From Natronomonas moolapensis 8.8.11 (GTDB lineage: Archaea > Halobacteriota > Halobacteria > Halobacteriales > Haloarculaceae), in assembly GCF_000591055.1 (NCBI RefSeq), contig NC_020388.1:2418001-2482000 (forward strand): a stretch of DNA of 64,000 bases, in the 5' to 3' direction. The notes beneath the pieces are model-generated. The model did no database searches and was not told where the DNA came from. It saw only the letters and a list, made by a program, of their open reading frames with translations. The translations under genes and the position numbers were made by a program. Each line of letters starts with the position of its first letter. The first letter of the stretch is position 1. Of the stretch, positions 18,074 through 26,866 are shown one piece after another.

Positions 18074-18166
18074 GCGGCCGGCTTTTCCGACGATCGTTCG
18101 TTTTCCATCCGCGGGAGACAGCCGGCTTCCACAACCGTTTTCCTGCGGCTCGCCGTACGACCGCCA

Positions 18167-19201
18167 ATGTCCACCCGCGTAGGTGTCCTCGGCGCGACCG
18201 GCGCCGTCGGACAGCGACTTATCCAACTGCTTGCACCGCACCCGGACTTCGAGATCGCCGCGCTCACCGCCTCCGGGGCGAGCGCTGGCCGAACGTACCG
18301 CGACGCCGCCAAGTGGCGCGTCGACTCGCCGATCCCCGAGGGCGTCGCCGACGCGACAGTCGTCGAGACCGACCCCGAGGCGGTCCCCGACGACGTCGGG
18401 TTGCTCTTCTCGTCGCTGCCTTCGGGCGTCGGCGCGGCGGTCGAACCCGAGTTCGTCGAGGCGGGCTACGTCGTCTCCTCGAACTCCTCGAACGGCCGGA
18501 TGGACGACGACGTCCCATTGACAATCCCCGAGATCAACGCCGATCACCTCGGATTGATCGAGGTCCAACGCGACGAGCGCGGCTGGGACGGCGCGTTGAT
18601 CAAGAACCCCAACTGCTCGACGATCACCATGGTGCCGACGCTGGCGGCGCTCGATCGGTTTGGGCTCGATCGGGTCCACGTCTCGACGCTGCAGGCCGTC
18701 TCCGGGGCCGGCTACTCCGGAGTCACTTCGATGGAGATCATCGACAACGTCATCCCCCACATCGGCGGCGAGGCCGACAAGATGGAGACCGAATCGCGCA
18801 AGCTCCTCGGCTCCTTCGACGGGGCCGAGGTCAGCCTCCACGAGGCCGACGTCTCCGCGTCGTGTAACCGCGTCCCGACACTCGATGGCCACCTCGAGAA
18901 CGTCTGGGCCGACCTCGATGAGGATCCCGCACCCGAGGCCGTCGCCGAGGCCTTCGAGTCGTTCCCCGGAATCGACCTGCACTCCTCGCCGGAACAGCTC
19001 ATCGAGGTCTTCGAGGAGCCCGATCGCCCCCAGCCCCGCCTCGACCGAAACCTCGGTGGCGGGATGGCCGTCGCCGCGGGCGGGATCGAGACGACGAACC
19101 GCGGCGTCCAGTTCAACTGCCTGGCCCACAACACGATGCGCGGGGCGGCCGGCGCGAGCATTCTGAACGGCGAGTTGCTGCTCGAAGAGGGCTACTTCTA
19201 A
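18167..19201 (+). CDS. asd: Aspartate-semialdehyde dehydrogenase
   Basis: Asd reduces aspartyl phosphate to aspartate semialdehyde for lysine, threonine and methionine synthesis. The 344-residue protein has the NADP-binding GVLGATGAVGQR at residues 6-17 and SSNSSNGRMDDDVPL near 104. The catalytic cysteine is C150 in KNPNCSTITM, and the AVSGAGYSG substrate loop follows near 182. Its archaeal/yeast-type architecture is intact. Confidence 0.95.
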   Translation: MSTRVGVLGATGAVGQRLIQLLAPHPDFEIAALTASGASAGRTYRDAAKWRVDSPIPEGVADATVVETDPEAVPDDVGLLFSSLPSGVGAAVEPEFVEAGYVVSSNSSNGRMDDDVPLTIPEINADHLGLIEVQRDERGWDGALIKNPNCSTITMVPTLAALDRFGLDRVHVSTLQAVSGAGYSGVTSMEIIDNVIPHIGGEADKMETESRKLLGSFDGAEVSLHEADVSASCNRVPTLDGHLENVWADLDEDPAPEAVAEAFESFPGIDLHSSPEQLIEVFEEPDRPQPRLDRNLGGGMAVAAGGIETTNRGVQFNCLAHNTMRGAAGASILNGELLLEEGYF

Positions 19202-19216
19202 GCCCCGGCGCGCCGG

Positions 19217-19684
19217 ATGCATCCCAGACGAGCGTTTCTCGCCGGCGTCGCGGTCGCGGTCGCCGGGTGCGCCGATCCCGGCAGGTCGGGTCGGGACGCC
19301 GAACCGGACGATGACACCGAGCCGGACGACGACGCCGAGCCGGACGACGACGCCGAGCCGGAGGACGTCACCCCCGAGACGGGGCGCGGACGCGACACCG
19401 ACGACGCCTCGGGCTATCACCTCCGGGCATCGCCCGTCGGCGCCCCCGACCGCGAGCCGGTCCTCTCGAGCGCCGACGACGCGATCGCCCGGATCGAGTC
19501 GCTCGTCGATCTGCTGGCGGAGACGGCCGACACCCTCGAAACTACGTACGCCCCGCTGTCGCCGAGCGAAGCCGAGGCCTTCGAGACGGTGACGGCCGAC
19601 GTCGAGCGATACTACGCGGGCAACCCCCCCGGCTACTACATCGATCACAGAGGGCTCGTCGTCTCGGTCGCACGCAGCGGGTAG
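19217..19684 (+). CDS. Predicted lipoprotein with acidic repeats
   Basis: The 155-residue product begins MHPRRAFLAGVAVAVAGC, a twin-arginine-like signal with lipobox Cys 18. A low-complexity stretch of three to four EPDDDA-type repeats (about residues 28-50) follows, then a small C-terminal domain containing ARIESLVDLLAETADTLE and GYYIDHRGLVVSVARSG. I do not recognise a family. It lies 15 bases after asd and may share its transcript. Confidence 0.7.
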   Translation: MHPRRAFLAGVAVAVAGCADPGRSGRDAEPDDDTEPDDDAEPDDDAEPEDVTPETGRGRDTDDASGYHLRASPVGAPDREPVLSSADDAIARIESLVDLLAETADTLETTYAPLSPSEAEAFETVTADVERYYAGNPPGYYIDHRGLVVSVARSG

Positions 19685-19752
19685 GGTCCCCGGAACCGAC
19701 GCGGACACCAGGACGCTCAAACACTAAACCCACCGGCGAGTACCCCGGACGT

Positions 19753-19827
19753 ATGCCCCCGCGATATCCACCCGAATCGGGCAAACGCGCCGACAGTCCC
19801 ACCGCGAACGCCGGAGGATCGACCTGA
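19753..19827 (+). CDS. Possible 24-aa ORF coupled to the cyclase
   Basis: The short frame MPPRYPPESGKRADSPTANA ends in TGA at 19825-19827, overlapping the cyclase ATG at 19827 (TGATG). The cyclase also has its own GGAGGA site at 19812-19817 within this frame, so coupling is possible but not required. No homology is evident. Confidence 0.25.
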   Translation: MPPRYPPESGKRADSPTANAGGST

Positions 19828-20489
19828 TGTACCGCGACCTCTCACAGCCCATCGAGACCGGGATGCAACGGTTCCCCGGCGACCCCGAGGTGTCGGTCGA
19901 GCCGGTCGCCACCGCCGACTCGGAGGGCTACCGCGTCTCGGCGATCGACTGTGGGACCCACACCGGCACCCACGTCGACGCGCCGAGCCACGTCGGTCTC
20001 GAGGGAGCGATCGACGGCTTCGACGTCGGGCGGTTCGTCGTCAACGCGCGGGTCGTCGACTGCACCGGGCTCGACCCCCGCGAGCCGATCGAACCGTCGG
20101 CGCTCCCCGACGACGACGGCGGCGAGATGGTCCTCGTTCGGACGGGGTGGGACGACCACTGGGGGAGCCCGCGCTATCTCGATCACCCCTACTTGACCGC
20201 CGGGGCGGCCGACCGCTGTGTCGCCGCCGGGTGGTCGGTCGGTCTCGATACGCTGAGCCCCGACCCGACGCCGAGCGAGAACGCCGCCCCCGGGGAGCCC
20301 GAGGGCGTCCCGGCCCACCGTCGGCTCCTCGGGAACGGCCGGTTCGTCGTCGAAAACCTACGAAACCTCGGAGGTCTCGGGCGCTGTCGGCTGTTCGCCG
20401 TCCCGCTTCCGATCGCCGAGGGGGACGGCTCGCCGGTCCGGGCGTTCGCCCGCGAGCGCCCCCAGGAAGCCGACGCCCAGCCCCGGTAG
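19827..20489 (+). CDS. Cyclase / kynurenine formamidase family hydrolase
   Basis: The 220-residue protein belongs to the COG1878 metal-dependent cyclase/arylformamidase family. The zinc-ligand motif HTGTHVDAPSH is at about residues 46-56, and the opening MYRDLSQPIETGMQRFPGDP is typical. VLVRTGWDDHWG and the C-terminal PLPIAEGDGSPVRAFA complete the fold. The substrate is not known. GGAGGA ten bases upstream supports the start. A MAP-like partner for tryptophan breakdown is not in the window. Confidence 0.82.
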   Translation: MYRDLSQPIETGMQRFPGDPEVSVEPVATADSEGYRVSAIDCGTHTGTHVDAPSHVGLEGAIDGFDVGRFVVNARVVDCTGLDPREPIEPSALPDDDGGEMVLVRTGWDDHWGSPRYLDHPYLTAGAADRCVAAGWSVGLDTLSPDPTPSENAAPGEPEGVPAHRRLLGNGRFVVENLRNLGGLGRCRLFAVPLPIAEGDGSPVRAFARERPQEADAQPR

Positions 20490-20514
20490 GTCGACCTGCC
20501 GTTGCTCTCCTCGG

Positions 20515-21195
20515 TCAGTAGATCAACTCGTCGCTGTTGTCGACCATGTACAGCGTCCGGGCCGCGATGTTGACGGCGTGGTCGCCGACCCGCTCGAGAT
20601 CTCGGACCGTGAGCAACAGCCGCGAGACCTCCGTCATGAGCGCCTCGATCTCCGCGTCGGAGGAGTCGTCGTCGATCTCGGTCTCGATGAGGTCCCGCAC
20701 GACGGTGCCCGAGGCCCGTTCGCAGCGCTCGTCGACCCCGTCGTCGCGCCCGTCGATGTCGAAGCAGGCTTCGACGTCCTCCTCGGCGTAGGCCGCCATC
20801 GCGTCCTCGACCATCTCGACGACCTCGCGCCCGATCCCCTGGACGTCGACGTCGGGGTACATATCACGGGAGGCCTGCAGCGTGTAGTCGCCGAGATTGG
20901 TCGCGAGGTCCGCGACGCGCTCCAAGTCGGTGATGATCTTGAACGAGGCGGCGATGAAACGGAGATCGCCCGCGACGGGCTGTTGGAGCGCGAACAGGTC
21001 GATACACTCCTGCTCCAACTCGAGATACAAGCCGTTGATCTCGTGGTCGCCCTCGATGACCTCCCGGGCCAGCGCCTCTTCTTTGGTCTCTAAGGCCCGA
21101 AGTCCCGTTCGCACCCGGTCGAGAACGATCTCGCTCATGTAGAGGACGTTATCGCGGAGCTCCGTCAACTGCTGTTGGAATCCCTTCCGTGCCAT
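20515..21195 (-). CDS. phoU: Phosphate signalling protein PhoU
   Basis: PhoU links the Pst transporter to control of the phosphate response. The 226-residue protein starts MARKGFQQQLTELRDNVLYM. It has the duplicated three-helix bundle with family motifs VIEGDHEINGLYLELEQECI near residue 47 (seen as GDHEINGLYLE), IITDLERVADLATNLGDY near 88, and DLERVGDHAVNIAARTLYM near the C terminus. It lies downstream of pstB on the same strand, 249 bases away, across a repeat region. Confidence 0.9.
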   Translation of the reverse strand: MARKGFQQQLTELRDNVLYMSEIVLDRVRTGLRALETKEEALAREVIEGDHEINGLYLELEQECIDLFALQQPVAGDLRFIAASFKIITDLERVADLATNLGDYTLQASRDMYPDVDVQGIGREVVEMVEDAMAAYAEEDVEACFDIDGRDDGVDERCERASGTVVRDLIETEIDDDSSDAEIEALMTEVSRLLLTVRDLERVGDHAVNIAARTLYMVDNSDELIY

Positions 21196-21284
21196 TGGCT
21201 CCGGTTGTGCCCTCTCCGGTATGTTTTTTCCGGGGCGTCCGACGCGCGTCGTCCGCGGTTCTCCCGTGTATACGCCTGCTCGTC

Positions 21285-21448
21285 GTCTTCGAGGGTTTGC
21301 TACGCTCACCCTCGCTACCTCACGGCTCACCATGCTCGCCGTTCGGTCTTTCCGAGGACTCCCTTCGGTCGTCCTCGCTGCTCGCGTGTCGTCGCTTCGC
21401 TCCTCCCGCTCGCTGTCTTCGAGGGTTCGCTACGCTCACCCTCGCTAT
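21285..21448. repeat. Pair of 34-bp hairpin repeats between pstB and phoU
   Basis: Copies beginning gtcttcgagggtt at 21285-21318 and 21415-21448 are nearly identical, and the second runs into the 3' end of pstB. Each contains gagggt ... accctc, which can form a 6-bp stem with an 11-base loop. Such structures after a gene could slow transcription or protect the 3' end of the pstB message. Between the copies the DNA is rich in tcgct/cgctc blocks with no convincing gene. Confidence 0.7.
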
Positions 21449-22296
21449 CCGAATTTCCCAGTAATATAGTTCTCGACCCGTTCGCTGTCGGGGTTCTCGA
21501 AGATCGAGTCGGTGTCGTCGAGCTCGACGAGTTCGCCGCCGGTGAGGAAGACGGCGGTCCGGTCGGAGATGCGGGCCGCCTGTTGCATGTTGTGGGTGAC
21601 GATCACGACGGTGTACTCCTCGGCGAGGTCGTCGATGAGGTCCTCGATCTTCGAGGTGGCGATGGGATCGAGCGCCGAGGCGGGTTCGTCCATCAGGATG
21701 ACCTCGGGGTCGGGAGCGATGGCGCGGGCGATACAGAGCCGCTGTTGTTGGCCGCCGGAGAGGTCGAGTCCGGACTCGTCGAGTTGGTCTTTGACTTCGT
21801 CCCACAGCGCGGCGCTTTTTAATGACTCTTCGACGCGGGCGTCGACGTCGCCGTCGAAGCCCTGGATCTCGAGCCCGTAGGCGACGTTCTCGCGGATCGA
21901 CTTCGGGAACGGGTTCGGCTTCTGAAACACCATCCCGACCTTCCGGCGCAACGCCACCGGGTCCACGTCGTCGTCGTAAACGTTCTTGCCGTACAGTCGG
22001 AGTTCGCCCTCGACCCGACAGGTGTCGATGAGGTCGTTCATGCGGTTGATACACCGCAGGAACGTCGACTTGCCACACCCGGAGGGCCCGATCAGTGCGG
22101 TCACCATCCCCTCCGGAATCTCCATCGTGATGTCCGAGAGCGCCTGCGTCTCGCCGTAGTGGACGCTTACGTTTCGGGTATCGATGACCGTCCGCCCCGT
22201 CCCGCTGCGCGTCGTCGTGGTCTCGCGTCCGACCGCGGGGGCGTCGGTGAGCGATTCGGCGTCGGCCGTCGGGTCGGCGGGGTCTTCGAAGCTCAT
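21445..22296 (-). CDS. pstB: Phosphate ABC transporter ATPase PstB
   Basis: The 283-residue ATPase drives high-affinity phosphate uptake. After a 40-residue polar extension it has [20 protein letters not shown] near residue 89, [20 protein letters not shown] near 140 (both PstB hallmarks, given in part), [14 protein letters not shown] near 200, and [13 protein letters not shown]. There is no pstS, pstC or pstA upstream: the gene starts the transcript and the next gene is divergent. The Pst channel must therefore be encoded elsewhere. Confidence 0.93.
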   Translation of the reverse strand: MSFEDPADPTADAESLTDAPAVGRETTTTRSGTGRTVIDTRNVSVHYGETQALSDITMEIPEGMVTALIGPSGCGKSTFLRCINRMNDLIDTCRVEGELRLYGKNVYDDDVDPVALRRKVGMVFQKPNPFPKSIRENVAYGLEIQGFDGDVDARVEESLKSAALWDEVKDQLDESGLDLSGGQQQRLCIARAIAPDPEVILMDEPASALDPIATSKIEDLIDDLAEEYTVVIVTHNMQQAARISDRTAVFLTGGELVELDDTDSIFENPDSERVENYITGKFG

Positions 22297-22647
22297 TGGT
22301 TGGATGCGTCGTCGGGCGTGTTCGAGCGCCGCCCGGTCGTTTGCACGCGGTCCCGGGGGCGCTACGACGGACCCGGGAGTTCGTCCCCGGACCGTTCGGG
22401 GAGACGCCCCGAGTCCGCGATGTCGTCTCCAACCCACTTCCGTAGACGTAAGTACCCGACTGATAGTCTTATATAGAATTATATAGATATACGTTCTACG
22501 GCGGTCACGGCGGCGCGTCCGGACACCGATCGAACGCGCTCCGACCCTCGCTGTCGGCTGATGCGCCCCCGACGCGCGTGTGTCCCGCTCCTTGGGCCTA
22601 TCTATATATCTCGACAGCCATTTATGATACTGTCCGATAGTGTACGT
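22297..22647. other. 351-bp divergent region between pstB and the AbrB-PhoU gene
   Basis: No gene is visible. The region holds two AT-rich islands: 22458-22492 (ttatatag repeats) and 22598-22612 (ctatatatc, a good TATA box about 40 bases before the start at 22648). If the first island serves pstB on the minus strand, its mRNA would have an unusually long leader of about 150 nt. Confidence 0.55.
22469..22488. promoter_or_regulatory. Tandem 10-bp TATA-like repeat in the pstB control region
   Basis: ttatatagaa at 22469-22478 is followed directly by ttatatagat at 22479-22488. The period equals one helical turn, so two protein molecules could bind on the same face. It may be the pstB promoter plus a phosphate-response element. 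Confidence 0.5.
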
Positions 22648-23643
22648 ATGGAGACGCGCAAGGTTCAGGTAACGGGCGGTTCGACGTACACCGTCTCGCT
22701 CCCCAAGGAGTGGGCGACTGAGAACGGAATCGGCGGCGGGAGCGTCGTCGAGTTCCACCCCGAGGGGGACACGCTGCTTTTGACCCCACAGCGCGACGAG
22801 GAGAAGGTCGAGGGGACGCTCGACATCACCGGGCTGGAGGGCGAAGAGCTGATGCGCGCGGTCGTGACGATGTACGTCAGCGGGTTCGACATCGTCACGC
22901 TGGAGACCGCACAGGTGACGGCCGCCCAGCGCCGGACGATCCGGGACGCGACTCAGGGACTCGTCGGCCTCGAGGTGATCGGCGAGACGTCCGAGCGGGT
23001 CCGGCTGCAGGACCTCCTCGACTCCTCGGAGCTGTCGATGCACAACGCGATCACGCGGATGCGGCTCGTCTCGACAACGATGCTCGCCGACGCCGTGGCG
23101 GCGCTCGTCGAGGACGACGACGAGCTGGCGGCCGACGTCGTCCAGCGCGACGACGACGTTGACCGGCTGTGGTCGATGGTTTCGCGGGTCTTCCGATCCG
23201 TGCTCAGGGATCCCTCCGCGGCCGCGGCGATCGGCCTCGATCGGGAGACGGCCTTCGATTATCACTCCAGCGCCCGTCAACTCGAACGCGTTGCCGACCA
23301 CGCGGCGAAGATCGCAACCCACGCACGGACCCTCGGGGAACCGCCCGCGGACGCCGCCGAGGCGCTCGAGGCCCTCCTGGCGGAGGCGACCGACATCGTC
23401 GAGATGGGGATGGACGCACTCTTAGAAGACGACCCCGAGCGCGCGACCGAACTCGCCAACGACGCCCGCCAGCGAGTCGTCCGGATCGACGAACTCGCGC
23501 GGGCGGCCGACGACACGATCCGCGAGCTGGAGCCACAGCAAGCACAGCTACTCGGGTTGGTCGTCGACTCGCTGTCCAGAAGCGCCGACTACGGCGGCAA
23601 CGTCGCCGAGACGGCCCTGCAAAACGCCGCCCCGAAGCCGTAG
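22648..23643 (+). CDS. AbrB/SpoVT-type and PhoU-domain phosphate regulator
   Basis: The 331-residue protein begins [23 protein letters not shown], a swapped-hairpin AbrB DNA-binding domain (residues 1-50). Two PhoU-like helical repeats follow (about 110-325), with [32 protein letters not shown] near 212 and [15 protein letters not shown] at the end. The family is typical of haloarchaea and thought to regulate phosphate genes. It faces pstB across a shared control region, which supports that role. A TATA box lies about 40 bases upstream. Confidence 0.85.
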   Translation: METRKVQVTGGSTYTVSLPKEWATENGIGGGSVVEFHPEGDTLLLTPQRDEEKVEGTLDITGLEGEELMRAVVTMYVSGFDIVTLETAQVTAAQRRTIRDATQGLVGLEVIGETSERVRLQDLLDSSELSMHNAITRMRLVSTTMLADAVAALVEDDDELAADVVQRDDDVDRLWSMVSRVFRSVLRDPSAAAAIGLDRETAFDYHSSARQLERVADHAAKIATHARTLGEPPADAAEALEALLAEATDIVEMGMDALLEDDPERATELANDARQRVVRIDELARAADDTIRELEPQQAQLLGLVVDSLSRSADYGGNVAETALQNAAPKP

Positions 23644-23655
23644 CGACCGTCCGGT

Positions 23656-23979
23656 CTACCGGAGCAACTCCTCGGCGAGCGTGTCGGGGCCGAGCAGTTC
23701 CGGATCGACGATGTGGTCGGCCTGCCCCCGGACGAACTCCGGGGCAGACTCGCGGGCGTAGATGACTGTCCGGAGGTCCGGGTTGCGCTCCAGCGCGACC
23801 GTCACAGACGTCGCCAACCCCGCGTCGGTCACGACGAGCGCGTCCGCGCGCTCTATGCCGGCGGCCTCCAGGGCCGACCGGTTCGCGGTTCCCTCGGCGT
23901 ACCGTACCGTCCCGCCCTGGGCTTCGAGGGCGGCGCCGATCTCCTCGGGATCGCCGCCGGCGACGATCACCTCACTCAT
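23656..23979 (-). CDS. Small Rossmann-like protein (TrkA-N-like, pyrG/guaAb neighbour)
   Basis: The 107-residue protein [20 protein letters not shown] has a short nucleotide-binding-like beta-alpha-beta opening and alternating strands and helices ([33 protein letters not shown]), like half of an RCK/TrkA-N domain. The usual GxGxxG is replaced by AGGDPEE, so NAD binding is doubtful. It overlaps the end of guaAb by 8 bases. Similar small proteins occur beside pyrG in haloarchaea and are sometimes mislabelled CTP synthetase. Function unknown. Confidence 0.65.
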   Translation of the reverse strand: MSEVIVAGGDPEEIGAALEAQGGTVRYAEGTANRSALEAAGIERADALVVTDAGLATSVTVALERNPDLRTVIYARESAPEFVRGQADHIVDPELLGPDTLAEELLR

Positions 23980-24889
23980 ATTCGATCGTCGCCGGGGGCT
24001 TGTGCGTCACATCGTAGACGACACGGGAGACGGTCTCGTTCTCGCCCGTGATGCGCGATTGGATGCGCTGTAGCGTCGCCCAATCGACCTCTTGGGCGCG
24101 GGCGGTCATCCCGTCGCGGGACTCGACGGAGCGTACGGCGACGACCCACCCGTGGACGCGGTTGTCGCCCTTGACGCCGGTTGCCTTCCCGAGCACCGCC
24201 GCGAGCGCCTGCCAGGGATCGTGGTCCTCTAGTTCCTCCTCGACGACGTGGTTGGCCTCGCGGGCGACCGCGAGTTTCTCTTCGGTCACCTCGCCGAGGA
24301 CCCGGACGGCGAGGCCCGGCCCGGGAAACGGCATCCGCTCGGAGACGACCGCCTCGAGGCCGAGTTCGCGGGCGACCTCGCGGACCTCGTCCTTGTAGAG
24401 ATCCCGCATCGGCTCGACGATCCCCTCGAAGTCGACGACCTCGGGGAGCCCGCCGACGTTGTGGTGGGACTTGATCGTCCCCTCGCTCTCGATCCGGTCG
24501 GGGTAGATCGTCCCCTGGACGAGGAATCGGGCGTCGACCTCGCGAGCCACCGTCTCGAACTCCCGGATGAACCCCTCCCCGATGGCGTGGCGTTTCGCCT
24601 CGGGATCGGTGATCCCCGACAGCGCCTCGAGAAAGCGCTCGCGGGCGTCGACGATCCGGAGGCTCTCCATGTACGAGAACGTCTCTTCGATCTCCTCGGT
24701 CTCGCCTTTCCGCATCAGCCCGGTGTCGACGTAGACGGGCGTGAGCTGGTCGCCGACGGCCTCGTAGGCCAACGCCGCGGCCGTCGAGGAGTCGACGCCG
24801 CCCGACAGCGCGATCACGGCGTTGTCGTCGCCGATCGCGTCGCCGATCTCCGCGACCTTCTCGTCGATGAACGACTCGGGGTCGACCAT
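23972..24889 (-). CDS. guaAb: GMP synthase, ATP-pyrophosphatase subunit (GuaAB type)
   Basis: This subunit adenylates XMP and receives ammonia from a separate glutaminase subunit to make GMP. The 305-residue protein has the PP-loop [15 protein letters not shown] near residue 28, [14 protein letters not shown] near 132, HHNVGGLPE near 155 and [16 protein letters not shown] near 198. The glutaminase half (guaAa) is not in the window. Its start overlaps the pyrG stop. Confidence 0.93.
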   Translation of the reverse strand: MVDPESFIDEKVAEIGDAIGDDNAVIALSGGVDSSTAAALAYEAVGDQLTPVYVDTGLMRKGETEEIEETFSYMESLRIVDARERFLEALSGITDPEAKRHAIGEGFIREFETVAREVDARFLVQGTIYPDRIESEGTIKSHHNVGGLPEVVDFEGIVEPMRDLYKDEVREVARELGLEAVVSERMPFPGPGLAVRVLGEVTEEKLAVAREANHVVEEELEDHDPWQALAAVLGKATGVKGDNRVHGWVVAVRSVESRDGMTARAQEVDWATLQRIQSRITGENETVSRVVYDVTHKPPATIEYE

Positions 24890-26535
24890 CAGGCCGTCAC
24901 CTCCTCGGGGTCCGTCTCGTCCGTTTCGACGATCGTCTCGACGAGGCGAACGAACGGCGGCGAGGCCCGCCCGGGTCGCGATCGGAACTCGGGGTGGAAC
25001 TGCGTCCCGAAAAAGAACGGATGCTCGGGGAGTTCGAGGATCTCCATTCGGTTGCCCGCCCGCCCGGAAAAGGCCAGTCCCGCGGCCTCGAGGTCCTCGA
25101 TGTACTCGGGGTTGACCTCATAGCGGTGGCGGTGGCGCTCCGTACAGGCAGTGTCGTCGTAGACGTCGTACGCGAGCGTACCGGGCTCGATCTCGGTCTC
25201 GTGAGCACCTAGCCGCATCGTCCCGCCCATGTCCTCGATCTCGTACTGTTCGGGCAGGATGTCGATGACCGGATGCGGCGTCGACTCGACCATCTCCGCC
25301 GAGTGGGCGTCTTCGAAGCCACAGACGTTGCGGGCGAACTCGACGACGGCCATCTGAAAGCCGAGACAGAGCCCGAGGAAGGGAACGTCGTTCTCGCGGG
25401 CGTAGCGGGCGGCCTCGATCTTGCCGCCCATCCCGCGGGCGCCGAACCCGCCGGGGACGATAATCCCGTCGGCCCCGGCGAGGCGGTCCGCGTGGGCGTC
25501 GTCCATCTCGTCGGCGTCGACCCAGAGGACGTCGATGTCGGTTTCGGTCTCGAAGCCGGCGTGCTTCAGCGATTCGTGGATCGAGAGGTAGGCGTCCTCA
25601 AGGGCGTACTTGCCGACCAGGGCGATCTCGGCCTCGTCGGTCGCCTCCCGCGTGACGATGTCGCGCCACTCGTTGTGGCGTTCGGGCTCGGGGACCGCCT
25701 CCGACTCGAGGCCGAGTTCGGACATGATATACTCGTCGAGACCTTCGTCTTGGATCATCAGCGGGACGTGATAGATGTCCTCGACGTCGGGGTTCGAAAA
25801 GACCGCGTCGACGGGGACGTCACAAAAAAGCGCGATCTTCTCCTTCGTCTCGGGGTCGAGCCGATCGTCACAGCGCCCGACGAGGACGTCCGGCTGGAGG
25901 CCGATCGAGCGGAGTTCCTTGACAGAGTGTTGGGTCGGTTTCGTCTTCTGCTCGCCGTTCTTCGAGTAGGGAACCAGCGTGACGTGCGTAAAGAGGATGT
26001 CGCCGTCGTCCTCCTCGTGGGCGAACTGCCGCAGCGCCTCGAGGTAGGGCATCCCCTCGATGTCGCCCACCGTGCCGCCGACCTCGATGAGACAGACGTC
26101 GTGGCCCTCCGCGGCCTCCCTGATCCGGCGTTTGATGTCGTCGGTGATGTGCGGGATGATCTGGACGGTGTCGCCGAGGTAATCGCCCGCGCGCTCCTTT
26201 TCGATGACGTGGCGGTAGGTCTTGCCCGTCGTGACGTTGTGGTCGAACGTCATGTCGATATCGAGAAAACGCTCGTAGTTACCGAGGTCGAGGTCGACCT
26301 CGCCGCCGTCTTTCAGCACGTACACCTCGCCGTGCTGGTAGGGGTTCATCGTCCCGGCGTCGACGTTGAGATACGGGTCGATCTTCACCGCCGTCACGTC
26401 GAACCCGGCGTTCTCGAGCAGCCGGCCGGTACTCGCCGCCGTGATGCCCTTGCCGAGGCCGGACATCACGCCGCCGGTGACGAATACGAATTTGTTTCCC
26501 AGTGTGGGGTCGTAATCAGTAAGCTCCGTCGGCAT
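24889..26535 (-). CDS. pyrG: CTP synthase
   Basis: CTP synthase aminates UTP using glutamine. The 548-residue protein has the synthetase domain ([19 protein letters not shown] near residue 15, [16 protein letters not shown] near 48) and a C-terminal class I glutaminase. The latter shows [11 protein letters not shown] near 356, nucleophile Cys in FLGLCLGFQ near 385, and [13 protein letters not shown] near the end. The start [17 protein letters not shown] is used; a longer frame upstream is not conserved in character. It heads the pyrG-guaAb-small protein operon. Confidence 0.95.
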   Translation of the reverse strand: MPTELTDYDPTLGNKFVFVTGGVMSGLGKGITAASTGRLLENAGFDVTAVKIDPYLNVDAGTMNPYQHGEVYVLKDGGEVDLDLGNYERFLDIDMTFDHNVTTGKTYRHVIEKERAGDYLGDTVQIIPHITDDIKRRIREAAEGHDVCLIEVGGTVGDIEGMPYLEALRQFAHEEDDGDILFTHVTLVPYSKNGEQKTKPTQHSVKELRSIGLQPDVLVGRCDDRLDPETKEKIALFCDVPVDAVFSNPDVEDIYHVPLMIQDEGLDEYIMSELGLESEAVPEPERHNEWRDIVTREATDEAEIALVGKYALEDAYLSIHESLKHAGFETETDIDVLWVDADEMDDAHADRLAGADGIIVPGGFGARGMGGKIEAARYARENDVPFLGLCLGFQMAVVEFARNVCGFEDAHSAEMVESTPHPVIDILPEQYEIEDMGGTMRLGAHETEIEPGTLAYDVYDDTACTERHRHRYEVNPEYIEDLEAAGLAFSGRAGNRMEILELPEHPFFFGTQFHPEFRSRPGRASPPFVRLVETIVETDETDPEEVTA

Positions 26536-26597
26536 ACTGACGGTGCGCGAGCGTCGAACAAAACGATTTCGAACGACCGTGCCGTACCCTCCGGCAG

Positions 26598-26840
26598 TCA
26601 CGCGGCGTTCGGCGTGCGACACGTCCACAACAGCAAGCCGACCGAACGGTCCGACTCGTCGGTCGGCTTCAACTTACCCCTAAACGGGTTGGCTTTCGCC
26701 TCGCTACCGCTATCGGCCGACGGAAACAGACCCTCGAGCGTCACGCTGACTCCGTCGCTGTCGGACCCGAAGCGGCGGGGGGTTCCCCTCTCGGTCCCGT
26801 CCTGCGCCGGGACCGCACACCTCGGTTGATAGTAATTCAC
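26598..26840 (-). CDS. Possible 80-aa ORF upstream of pyrG
   Basis: The frame opens with GTG ([18 protein letters not shown]) and ends RTPNAA. Third codon positions are mostly G or C, as in neighbouring genes, but the protein is not notably acidic and I recognise no family. It lies between the trkA start and pyrG on the pyrG strand. The hairpin at 26635-26669 lies within it, which argues for a structured non-coding leader instead. Confidence 0.3.
   Translation of the reverse strand: MNYYQPRCAVPAQDGTERGTPRRFGSDSDGVSVTLEGLFPSADSGSEAKANPFRGKLKPTDESDRSVGLLLWTCRTPNAA
26635..26669. other. Inverted repeat, 11-bp arms, in pyrG/trkA region
   Basis: aagccgaccga (26635-26645) and tcggtcggctt (26659-26669) are perfect complements separated by 13 bases. 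This could form a stable RNA stem in the pyrG leader (about 100-135 nt before the start) or act as a protein-binding site. Confidence 0.7.
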
Positions 26841-26866
26841 TTCAACCTCCGTCGAGTCATGGAGGT

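Larger units (their letters stand above)
26536..26866. other. 331-bp divergent region between pyrG and trkA
   Basis: The main visible structure is a long hairpin at 26635-26669. A minus-strand frame of 80 codons covers most of the region and is listed separately. Weak TATA-like sequence (gttgatagtaattc, 26824-26837) precedes trkA. The remaining sequence is GC-rich without other signals. Confidence 0.5.

Noticed and set aside
25273-26829. 518-codon open frame opposite pyrG
   Set aside because: It is antisense to a certain gene; in GC-rich DNA with strong third-position bias such long mirror frames are common.
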